64,000 bases of DNA from the NCBI RefSeq assembly GCF_030815485.1, contig NZ_JAUSWV010000002.1, positions 2,108,001 to 2,172,000 on the forward strand. Reading direction: 5' to 3'. The notes beneath the pieces are model-generated. The model was not told the origin of the DNA, did not search any database, and was given only the letters and a program-made list of their open reading frames with translations. This document shows, one piece after another, positions 16,331 through 22,659 of this stretch. The position numbers and the translations under genes were made by a program. The DNA comes from Streptomyces rishiriensis. GTDB taxonomy: Bacteria; Actinomycetota; Actinomycetes; Streptomycetales; Streptomycetaceae. Every line of letters starts with the position of its first letter. The stretch's first letter is position 1.

Positions 16331-17347
16331 TCAGAACAGCGCGCTGTACGCGTTCAGCGCGGGCTGCCCGCCCAGGTGCGCGTACAGCACGGTGGAGTCG
16401 CGGCCGATCTCGCCGCGCCCGACCAGGTCGACGAGCCCGGCCATCGACTTCCCCTCGTAGACCGGGTCGGTGACCATGCCCTCGGTCCGCGCGGCGAGCC
16501 GCATCGCCTCCAGGGTCGTCTCGTCCGGGACGCCGTAGACGCCGGCGTGGTACCGCTCGTCCAGCTCGACATCCTCGACGGTCAACTGACGTCCCAGCCC
16601 GATGAGCCGGCCGGTGCGGTGCGCGATGCGGGCGATCTGCTCACGGGTCTCGGTGGGCTTGGCCGAGGCGTCGATCCCGATGACGCGCCGGGACCGTCCG
16701 CCCGCCTCCTCCAGCGCGGCGAACCCGGCGACCATGCCGGCCTGGGTCGACCCGGTCACCGAGCAGACGATCACGGTGTCGAAGAAGACGCCCGAATCCC
16801 GTTCCTGCTCGGCGACTTCGTACGCCCATCCGGCGAAGCCCAGCCCGCCGAGCGGGTGGTCGGAGGCCCCGGCCGGGATGGCGTAGGGCTTCCCGCCCGA
16901 CTCCTCGACCTGCCTGAGCGCCAGCTCCCAGCTCTCCTTGAAGCCGATCCCGAACCCCGCCCGCACCAGGCGCACATCGGCCCCGGCCAGTCGGCTGATC
17001 AGGATGTTGCCGACCTTGTCGTACACGGAGTCGGGCCACTCCACCCAGCTCTCCTGCACCAGCACGCACTTCAGTCCGGCGCGGGCGGCGACCGCCGCGA
17101 CCTGACGGGTGTGGTTGGACTGCACCCCGCCGATCGACACGAGCGTGTCGCAGCCCTGCGCGAGCGCGTCGGCGACCAGGTACTCCAGCTTGCGGGTCTT
17201 GTTCCCGCCGTACGCGATCCCGGAGTTGCAGTCCTCCCGCTTCGCCCAGAGGGCGGCTCCGCCGAGGTGAGCGGTCAGCCGTTCCATCGGGTGCAGCGGG
17301 GAGGGACCGAAGAGGAGGGGATAACGCGCGTACGAGGACAAGGACAT
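16331..17347 (-). CDS. acdS: 1-aminocyclopropane-1-carboxylate deaminase
   Basis: 338 aa, the usual length. PLP enzyme that opens the ACC ring to 2-oxobutyrate and ammonia; soil bacteria use it to lower ethylene in host plants. Visible signatures are [20 protein letters not shown] with the PLP lysine (Lys50), GVQSNHTRQ with Ser77, [10 protein letters not shown] carrying the Tyr-Glu pair (297-298) that distinguishes true ACC deaminase from D-cysteine desulfhydrase, and the C-terminal [17 protein letters not shown] lies 5 nt before the ATG. A GntR gene lies upstream on the same strand, separated by a tandem repeat. Confidence 0.93.
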   Translation of the reverse strand: MSLSSYARYPLLFGPSPLHPMERLTAHLGGAALWAKREDCNSGIAYGGNKTRKLEYLVADALAQGCDTLVSIGGVQSNHTRQVAAVAARAGLKCVLVQESWVEWPDSVYDKVGNILISRLAGADVRLVRAGFGIGFKESWELALRQVEESGGKPYAIPAGASDHPLGGLGFAGWAYEVAEQERDSGVFFDTVIVCSVTGSTQAGMVAGFAALEEAGGRSRRVIGIDASAKPTETREQIARIAHRTGRLIGLGRQLTVEDVELDERYHAGVYGVPDETTLEAMRLAARTEGMVTDPVYEGKSMAGLVDLVGRGEIGRDSTVLYAHLGGQPALNAYSALF

Positions 17348-17390
17348 GAGGCCTCCTGGTGCAACGGGTCGCCCGGAACGAAGGATCGAT

Positions 17391-17446
17391 CGGTCACTCG
17401 GTCACTCGGTCATTCGGTCACTCGGTCATGTGGTCACTCGGTCCAT
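17391..17446. repeat. 8-bp microsatellite upstream of acdS
   Basis: Seven consecutive 8-bp units, CGGTCACT with minor variants (17391-17446). The array lies 44-99 bp upstream of the acdS start and downstream of the gntR stop. A unit length of 8 is not a multiple of 3. It may be a multi-site operator, a promoter-spacing element or a slippage-prone tract. Confidence 0.8.
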
Positions 17447-17474
17447 TCGGCCGCCAGGCCGCTCGGCCGAGCGC

Positions 17475-18128
17475 TCACTCCGGCACCAGGTCGTCGGAGT
17501 CGGCGAGGTCCGCGAGGGTGCGCCAGATCTCCGCCGTGACGTGGACCGCCCGGTCCACGTCACCGTCGGCGCAGGCCTCGATCAGCCGGCCGTGCAGTCC
17601 GGCCGAACGACAGGTGCCGCCCTCGCCGAAGCGCCGTCGCTCCAACCGCCGGATGAGGGGGGTGTAGCGGGCGATGGTCGCGGCCGCCGCTCGGTTGCCG
17701 GCGGCCCGGACGAGGACGTCGTGCAGCGCGTCGTCGGCGCGCAGGGCGGCGTCCACGTCCCCCGCGCGTACGGCGGCGGCGAACCGCTCGTTGGCCGCGC
17801 GCATCCCCTCGACGTCCGCCGCGAACAGCCGGGGCACCGCCACCCGGGTGACCAGCTCGTGCATCGCGCCGACCACGGCCGCCGCGTCCCGTACGTCGGC
17901 GGTCACGACCGAGGTCACCCGTGTGTAGCTCTGCGGCTTGCTCTCCAGCAGCCCCTCGTCGACCAGCCGGGCGAACGCCTCCCGCACCGGCGCCCGCGAC
18001 AGCCCGAGCCGCTCGGCGAGATCGGCGTCGCGCACCACCGCGCCCGGGGCGATGTCCCCGGCCACGATGGCGTCCCGGATCGCCGCGTAGGCGCGGTCCC
18101 TGAGCAGAGTGCGTGGCACAGCCTCCAT
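17475..18128 (-). CDS. GntR-family (FCD) regulator adjacent to acdS
   Basis: 217 aa. Winged helix at about residues 8-70 (LAERLGLSRAPVREAFARL) and FCD ligand domain (about 80-205). It is the gene immediately upstream of acdS on the same strand, so it is the likely controller of ACC deaminase expression. A 7-bp inverted repeat abuts its start codon, suggesting autoregulation. ACC deaminase genes in Actinobacteria often sit beside a GntR gene. Confidence 0.9.
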   Translation of the reverse strand: MEAVPRTLLRDRAYAAIRDAIVAGDIAPGAVVRDADLAERLGLSRAPVREAFARLVDEGLLESKPQSYTRVTSVVTADVRDAAAVVGAMHELVTRVAVPRLFAADVEGMRAANERFAAAVRAGDVDAALRADDALHDVLVRAAGNRAAAATIARYTPLIRRLERRRFGEGGTCRSAGLHGRLIEACADGDVDRAVHVTAEIWRTLADLADSDDLVPE

Positions 18129-18153
18129 GAACTGACATGTTAGATATCAGTTC
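18129..18153 (-). promoter_or_regulatory. Inverted repeat at the gntR (acdS) start
   Basis: GAACTGA (18129-18135) and TCAGTTC (18147-18153) are perfect arms around an 11-bp AT-rich spacer, directly upstream of the GntR start codon. Good candidate for autoregulatory GntR binding. Confidence 0.5.
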
Positions 18154-18269
18154 CTTCGGCAGCAAGGCTTCCGACGCATCCGGGAGGGTGAACGACCGAT
18201 CGCGCACCCGGCGGTCCATGGGACGGACAAGCGATGCCCGCGAGAGAATCCTCGGCGCCCACGGTCACT

Positions 18270-18289
18270 GGTAGGAACAGCCTCCTACC
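18270..18289. promoter_or_regulatory. Inverted repeat upstream of lysR (candidate LysR box 1)
   Basis: GGTAGGA-ACAGCC-TCCTACC, 7-bp perfect arms, 19 bp before the LysR start. Its reverse complement contains CTGTTCCT, which recurs in the inverted repeat after the same gene (19301-19321). Confidence 0.45.
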
Positions 18290-18307
18290 GCGTCGCCCGG
18301 ACGTAAC

Positions 18308-19294
18308 ATGGCGGACGTGGAGCTGCGCCAGCTGCGGTACTTCGTCGCGGTCGCCGAGGAACTGAACTTCGGGCGGGCCGCCGCGCGGCTCCTGATCGCC
18401 GGTCCTTCCCTGTCCCAGCAGATCAAGGCACTCGAACGCGACCTCGGCGTGAGGCTCTTCGACCGGGACCGCCGGTCGGTCTCGCTCACCCCGGCCGGCG
18501 CCGACCTGCTCCCGCACACGCGCGCCCTGCTGGAACGCGCCGACGACCTCCGTGGCCGCGCCCGTCGGCTGTCCGGCTCGCAGGCGGTACGCCTCGGCTA
18601 CGTCAACTGGCTTCCGGCGGACCTGACCCGGCGCACCGCCGCGGTGGCCCAGGTGCATGTCGACGCGTGGGTCGCGCCCTCGCACACCCAGGCCGCCCGG
18701 GTCGCCGACGGCAGCCTCGACCTCGCCGTGTGCTGGATACGGAACGAGGACGTGAAGCGGCAGGGACTGCGGGCCCGGCTCCTCGGCGCCGACCGGCTGT
18801 ACGCCGTCGCCAGGAGCACCGACACGGACACCGAGACACCGGACACGGACACGGACACGGACGAACTGTCCGCCGTACGCGCCGTGACCGCCGGGGACAC
18901 CGATGTCCTCATCGACGACGACGTCACCTCCTGGGCGTCCTGGAACGCGTACGCCGAAGAGCTGACGGGGGCCACCGGCGCCCGCGCGGTGCGCATCCGC
19001 GACGGTGCCGTGACCGGTCCCGCCTTCTTCGACCACGTCCGCCGCTGCCGCCGTCCCGTCCTCAACTCGCCCAAGGGGCAGACGACCGCGCTGCCGTCCG
19101 ACCTGGTGCGCCGTGAGGTCGTCGCGCCGAAGGTGTACTGGACCTGGTCCCTGGTGCGGCGCGAGACCGACGAGCGGGCCGGGGTCCTGGCTGTCGTCGA
19201 CGCGCTCTGCGACGGCGTCGCCGCCGACGGCCTCGGCATCCACGCCCCGGACGCCTGGCTGCCCGCCGACGACCCGTACGCGCTCCCCCGCTGA
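18308..19294 (+). CDS. LysR-family transcriptional regulator
   Basis: 328 aa. Typical LysR N-terminal helix-turn-helix (about residues 3-62, LRQLRYFVAVAEELNFGRAA and FDRDRRSVSLTPAG) and a type-2 periplasmic-binding-like sensor domain. A low-complexity Thr/Asp insertion (residues about 171-186, TDTDTETPDTDTDTD, DNA 18818-18865) interrupts the sensor domain at a loop. It diverges from the acdS-linked GntR gene and precedes an SDR plus NTF2-like gene pair on the same strand, its probable targets. Confidence 0.88.
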   Translation: MADVELRQLRYFVAVAEELNFGRAAARLLIAGPSLSQQIKALERDLGVRLFDRDRRSVSLTPAGADLLPHTRALLERADDLRGRARRLSGSQAVRLGYVNWLPADLTRRTAAVAQVHVDAWVAPSHTQAARVADGSLDLAVCWIRNEDVKRQGLRARLLGADRLYAVARSTDTDTETPDTDTDTDELSAVRAVTAGDTDVLIDDDVTSWASWNAYAEELTGATGARAVRIRDGAVTGPAFFDHVRRCRRPVLNSPKGQTTALPSDLVRREVVAPKVYWTWSLVRRETDERAGVLAVVDALCDGVAADGLGIHAPDAWLPADDPYALPR

Positions 19295-19300
19295 GCTGCG

Positions 19301-19321
19301 CTGGGAGTCTGTTCCTCCCAG
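19301..19321. promoter_or_regulatory. Inverted repeat after lysR (LysR box 2 or terminator)
   Basis: CTGGGAG-TCTGTTC-CTCCCAG, perfect 7-bp arms, 6 nt after the lysR stop and 40 bp upstream of the candidate SDR promoter. It shares the CTGTTCCT core with the repeat before lysR, so an operator is as likely as a terminator. Confidence 0.45.
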
Positions 19322-19360
19322 ACGAGAGGAAACAGGTCCCGGCGAGGACCCTTCCGGCCT

Positions 19361-19389
19361 TTGACGTCGCCCGGTGACCGTCCTACCTT
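19361..19389 (+). promoter_or_regulatory. Candidate promoter of the SDR operon
   Basis: TTGACG (19361-19366), 17 bp, TACCTT (19384-19389). The start site would fall near 19396, just ahead of the 8-bp inverted repeat at 19400-19422. Confidence 0.55.
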
Positions 19390-19399
19390 TCAGATAGTC

Positions 19400-19422
19400 G
19401 ACCGGTTGGCTAGTAACCGGTC
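19400..19422 (+). promoter_or_regulatory. 8-bp inverted repeat operator in front of the SDR gene
   Basis: GACCGGTT (19400-19407) and AACCGGTC (19415-19422) are perfect arms with a 7-bp spacer. The form resembles TetR-family operators. The repeat lies directly downstream of the candidate start site and 27 bp upstream of the SDR ATG. No TetR gene is adjacent. Confidence 0.6.
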
Positions 19423-19448
19423 ATCGCATCCCTTCGGAGAAGGTCACC

Positions 19449-20162
19449 ATGAGCGTTCAGCACCAGAAGGTCGCCGTCGTCACCGGGGCGTCGCAGGGCA
19501 TCGGCGCCGGGCTGGTCGACGCCTACCGCAAGCTCGGATACGCCGTCGTCGCCACCTCCCGCACCATCGCCCCCTCCACCGATCTCGATCTCGTCACCGT
19601 CCAGGGCGACATCGCCGACCCCGCCACCGCCGAACGCGTCGTCGCGGCGGGAATGGAACGGTTCGGCAGGATCGACACCCTGGTCAACAACGCGGGCGTG
19701 TTCGTCGCGAAGCCCTTCACCGACTACACCCCGGACGACTACGCCACCGTGACCGGCGTGAACCTGGCCGGGTTCTTCCACCTCACCCGGCTCGCCGTCG
19801 AGCGGATGCTGGCCCAGGGCGGCGGACACATAGTCAACATCACCACCAGCCTGGTCGACAACGCCGACGCCAAGGTGCCCTCGGTGCTGGCCTCGCTGAC
19901 GAAGGGCGGTCTCCAGTCCGCCACCAAGTCGCTCGCCATCGAGTACGCCAGCCGGGGCATCCGGGCCAACGCCGTATCGCCGGGCACCATCAAGACGCCG
20001 ATGCACGCCGAGGAGACGCACGACTTCCTCGCCGCCCTGCACCCGGTCGGCCGGATGGGCGAGCAGAGCGACATCGTCGACGCGGTCGTCTACCTGGAGA
20101 ACGCCCCCTTCGTCACCGGCGAGATCCTCCACGTCGACGGCGGCATGAGCGCCGGCCACTGA
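19449..20162 (+). CDS. Atypical short-chain dehydrogenase/reductase
   Basis: 237 aa classical SDR layout: TGASQGIG cofactor motif (about residues 12-19), NNAG (about 80-83), the usual VNITTS catalytic serine region and the C-terminal GEILHVDGG. However the YxxxK position reads ASLTK (about 149-153), so the catalytic tyrosine is alanine while the lysine is kept. I recall SDR relatives with the same ASLTKGGL segment, so this looks like a subfamily trait rather than a sequencing error. Activity may be altered or lost. It is followed after 21 bp by an NTF2-like gene. AAGG-type ribosome binding site present. Confidence 0.85.
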   Translation: MSVQHQKVAVVTGASQGIGAGLVDAYRKLGYAVVATSRTIAPSTDLDLVTVQGDIADPATAERVVAAGMERFGRIDTLVNNAGVFVAKPFTDYTPDDYATVTGVNLAGFFHLTRLAVERMLAQGGGHIVNITTSLVDNADAKVPSVLASLTKGGLQSATKSLAIEYASRGIRANAVSPGTIKTPMHAEETHDFLAALHPVGRMGEQSDIVDAVVYLENAPFVTGEILHVDGGMSAGH

Positions 20163-20183
20163 CCGGCGGACAGGAGCACAGTG

Positions 20184-20558
20184 ATGAGCAGCGGTACGAC
20201 GGACGACGAAGCGATCCTGCGTGGCGTCCTGGACCGGTGGAAGGCCGCGGTCGACGCGCACGAACCCGACCGGGTCGCCGCCCTCTTCACCGAGGACGCG
20301 ATCTTCCAGGGCCTGCACCCCTACAGCACGGGGAGGCCGGGAGTCGCGGACTACTACGACTCCCAGCCCCTCGGCATGACGGCCGACTACCGGTTCCTCG
20401 AGACCAGACGCCTCGCCGACGACCTCGTTCTCGGCTATCTGGACGTGGAGTTCTCGTTCACCGACCGGCCCACGATCGCCGTGTACCTCGGTGTTCTGCT
20501 GAGGCGCGAGGACGGGGAGTGGCACATCGGCCACTACCAGGTCTCACGGCTCGGCTAG
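20184..20558 (+). CDS. SnoaL-like / NTF2-fold (SgcJ/EcaC-type) protein
   Basis: 124 aa from the ATG at 20184, with AGGAG 7 nt upstream (a GTG one codon earlier is also possible). The fold signature is an N-terminal helix with LDRWKAAVDAHEPDRVAALF, the ED(A)IFQG strand and an FTDRPTIAVYLGVLLRR beta region, all typical of the DUF4440/SgcJ group. These small cone-shaped proteins act as isomerases, hydrolases or binding proteins. Likely co-transcribed with the SDR. No catalytic residues can be assigned with confidence. Confidence 0.75.
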   Translation: MSSGTTDDEAILRGVLDRWKAAVDAHEPDRVAALFTEDAIFQGLHPYSTGRPGVADYYDSQPLGMTADYRFLETRRLADDLVLGYLDVEFSFTDRPTIAVYLGVLLRREDGEWHIGHYQVSRLG

Positions 20559-20571
20559 CCGTCACCGGCTC

Positions 20572-22155
20572 TCAGGCCGCCCACGGCCAGCGGGTGTCGT
20601 CGGCGGCCTCGAGCAGCGGCACCATCCGGAAGGCGGCGTCCGACAGCCCGCCGAAGGTGTGCCGGTTCCCCTTGCCCGAGGGGCCGTGGCCGACGCGGTG
20701 GCCGGCCAGGTTCCAGGTGTAGACCGGCACGTCGGCCGGGACCTGACCGGTCGGGTCGCCGTGCCGGCTCGCGGCATACTGCTCGTCGGTGACGATCAGC
20801 ACCCGGTCGTGGTCGCGGTAGTGCCGGCGCACGGCCTCGGTGGTGTCCGTACCACCGAGGTCTCCGAAGCGCTCCAGAATCTTCAGCATCGACTCCTCCT
20901 CACGGAACGTGATCGTGTTGCTGCTGGTGCCGAACTCGACGAGGTCGGCGTCGGCCGCCCGCAGTGCGAGCGCCGTCCCGAAGATCGCCGCCGCGTCGGC
21001 CCGGTTGAGCTCGGAACGGTCCGACAGCCGGGCGTAGAACATCGAACCGGACCGGTCGACGAGCACCAGCGTCCGGCCGGGCAGCGCGGGCACGTTGGCC
21101 AGCGAGTGACCGAGCGCCCGCTCCAGCGGGTAGGCCCAGCGCAGCGACGGCGCGTGCTGGTAGGCGGCGAGGTACCGGAAGGGGAACTGCCGCGAGCGCG
21201 CGACCTCCGCCGGGTCGCTGATCTTCGCCGCCACCTGCGCGGCGACCTCGTCGGAGACCCCGGCCTCGTCGAAGTTGCGCAGGTTCCGCGTCAGAGCCAT
21301 CGCCCCCATCGTCGGAATGACCGCCTCCCAGGCCGCCTTGTCCATCGGCCCCTGGAGCCAGCCCGCCAGCGCCTCCCAGGTCATGCCCGCCTCGGCGAGG
21401 CGCCGCGCGCCGCCCGCTCCGGTCACGACCCTGCGCCTCTTGGCGGGCCGCAGCGCCATCAGGTCGCGGTGCGCGACGAGCACGGGCAGCGACTTGGGCA
21501 CCACGGCCGTGTCGGGGTTGTGCCGGCGGTCGAGGGCGTACTGGAACAGCTCGCCCTGCCACGGCTTGGCCGGGTCCGGCGCGGCGTGCACCAGGTTGAG
21601 GATGTCGCCGAAGCGGTAGCCCTTCGAGGCCGTGTCGTACTTCAGCAGCGACTTGCCGTTGTAGAGCCGCCGTACGGCGTCGGCGACGCCGCGCTTGACG
21701 GGCTTGGGGATGTTGCGGCCGTACGTCTCCGTCCAGTACGCGAGCAGCTCGCCCGGCTCGTCGGGACGCCGCAGCACGGAGTCCACGACCTGCCGGTTCG
21801 AGGGACCGTCGGTGGCGCCCGCCGTCAGACGGGCGTGCACGTACTCGGCGGCGCCCACGATCGCGGCGGTGCGGATGTTGCCCTCGCCGCGCAGCCAGCC
21901 GAGCAGACCGGCCGTCCAGGCCGGGTCGCTGACGGCGAGCTCACGCACGAGCCCGGCGAAACGGTCGTCGCGGGCGGCGCCGGACTCGTAGAACGTCTGC
22001 TGGGAGACGAAGTCGGCGATCGCCAGCAGGAACAGCTCGGAGCGGGCGTCCCGCTCATGGCCTCGGCCGCCCTGGTGGGTACGGAGCCTCCGGCCCGTGG
22101 TGGTCACGGGCGAGACGGGCGGCGGTTTACGGGCACGGACATTGAAGCGCGCCAT
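20572..22155 (-). CDS. rsr: Ro60/Rsr orthologue, TROVE-domain RNA-binding protein
   Basis: 527 aa ring-shaped Ro protein. The TROVE HEAT-repeat region spans about residues 20-345 and is followed by a von Willebrand A-like domain whose MIDAS motif DRSGS lies near residue 365 and is completed by the TDTTEA and TDEQ segments. In Deinococcus, Salmonella and mammals Ro proteins bind Y RNAs and misfolded RNA and work with exoribonucleases in RNA quality control and stress. GGGGGAA precedes the ATG. Three Y-RNA-like elements lie directly upstream on the same strand, matching the known rsr-Y RNA linkage. The 3' end faces the NTF2-like gene with a gap of only 13 bp. Confidence 0.92.
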   Translation of the reverse strand: MARFNVRARKPPPVSPVTTTGRRLRTHQGGRGHERDARSELFLLAIADFVSQQTFYESGAARDDRFAGLVRELAVSDPAWTAGLLGWLRGEGNIRTAAIVGAAEYVHARLTAGATDGPSNRQVVDSVLRRPDEPGELLAYWTETYGRNIPKPVKRGVADAVRRLYNGKSLLKYDTASKGYRFGDILNLVHAAPDPAKPWQGELFQYALDRRHNPDTAVVPKSLPVLVAHRDLMALRPAKRRRVVTGAGGARRLAEAGMTWEALAGWLQGPMDKAAWEAVIPTMGAMALTRNLRNFDEAGVSDEVAAQVAAKISDPAEVARSRQFPFRYLAAYQHAPSLRWAYPLERALGHSLANVPALPGRTLVLVDRSGSMFYARLSDRSELNRADAAAIFGTALALRAADADLVEFGTSSNTITFREEESMLKILERFGDLGGTDTTEAVRRHYRDHDRVLIVTDEQYAASRHGDPTGQVPADVPVYTWNLAGHRVGHGPSGKGNRHTFGGLSDAAFRMVPLLEAADDTRWPWAA

Positions 22156-22210
22156 GGTGAATTCCCCCGAATTCGTTGTTCATTCAGTCGTCCATCGGGA
22201 GAGGCGCAGC

Positions 22211-22360
22211 AAAAGGAAGGTGCCCGAGATCAGGGGTCGGCGACGGACTTAGCCAGATGCTCTACCGACTGAGCTACACCGGCCTGAAGCCGATGACGGG
22301 ACTCGAACCCGCGACCGTCCGATCCAATGAAGTAACCGCTGCCTGCGCACCGGGCACCCA
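22211..22360 (-). ncRNA. Y RNA candidate (YrlA type) proximal to rsr
   Basis: On the - strand the 5' strand GGTGCCCG (22358-22351) pairs with CGGGCACC (22226-22219), forming the end of a Ro-binding-type stem that includes GGTGCGCAGGCAG on one side and CTGATCTC on the other. Inside lies a tRNA-like module in permuted order: T arm (22312-22296, GGGTTCGAGTCCC), acceptor 3' strand CATCGGC (22295-22289), a 5-nt loop, acceptor 5' strand GCCGGTG (22283-22277, one G-U pair) and D arm TAGCTCAGTCGGTAGAGCA. No anticodon arm is present. This is the architecture described for bacterial YrlA RNAs. The 3' end has a T-rich TTCCTTTT tail. Ends are estimates. Confidence 0.8.
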
Positions 22361-22370
22361 CCACGTGCTG

Positions 22371-22448
22371 CGCCTCCCGAGATAAAGTCGGCGGCGGCCT
22401 GGAATTCTGTTGCAAAGAAGGAGCCGCAGCCTGCGCACCGGGAGGTGC
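22371..22448 (-). ncRNA. Short Y-like RNA candidate lacking the tRNA module
   Basis: CCTCCCG (22445-22439) pairs with CGGGAGG (22379-22373), plus two outer pairs after one mismatch. The 5' strand continues as GGTGCGCAGGCTGCGG, nearly the same as the proximal Y RNA, and the 3' strand ends CCGACTTTATCTCGGGAGG, matching its CCGACCCCTGATCTCGGG. Between them about 30 nt replace the tRNA-like module, and GGCTGCGGC can pair imperfectly with GCCGCCGCC. The result is a minimal Ro-binding stem-loop of about 78 nt. It could be a real effector-less Y RNA or a decayed copy. Confidence 0.55.
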
Positions 22449-22452
22449 TGTG

Positions 22453-22611
22453 AAATTGTGGTGTCCAGAGATCGAAGCCGGCGGAACCGACAAGGTGCTC
22501 TAACCCCTGAGCTACACCGGCGCGTTGTGCCGGTGGCGGGACTCGAACCCGCGGCCGCCCCATTATCAGTGGAAGTAGGTCCTGCCTTCGCACCTGGACG
22601 TGCACCACTTT
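22453..22611 (-). ncRNA. Y RNA candidate (YrlA type) distal to rsr
   Basis: Terminal stem: AAAGTGGT (22611-22604) with ACCAC-AA-TTT (22462-22453), then GTCCAG (22599-22594) with CTGGAC (22468-22463), and GGTGCGAAGGCAGG facing CCGGCTTCGATCTC. The internal permuted tRNA module consists of the T arm GCGGGTTCGAGTCCCGC (22552-22536), acceptor strands CACCGGC and GCCGGTG (22535-22529 and 22521-22515, perfect 7 bp) closed by a 7-nt loop, and the D arm TAGCTCAGGGGTTAGAGCA. The Ro stem takes the place of the anticodon arm. Same strand as rsr. Ends are estimates. Confidence 0.8.
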
Positions 22612-22659
22612 AGGAGTGCGGCCGCGGATCGAGCGAGTGAATTAATTACGGCTGGGCAC

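Noticed and set aside
17391..17446. CRISPR-like repeat array
   Set aside because: Units are 8 bp in direct tandem with no unique spacers and no cas genes, so it is a microsatellite. The 18-bp array at 15432-15539 was rejected for the same reason.
22245..22320. Apparent tRNA gene on the - strand (T-loop and D-loop signatures)
   Set aside because: The D and T arms are in permuted order, the acceptor stem is closed by a 5-nt loop and no anticodon arm exists. The same holds at 22492-22552. Both fit the Y RNA tRNA-like module, not a tRNA.
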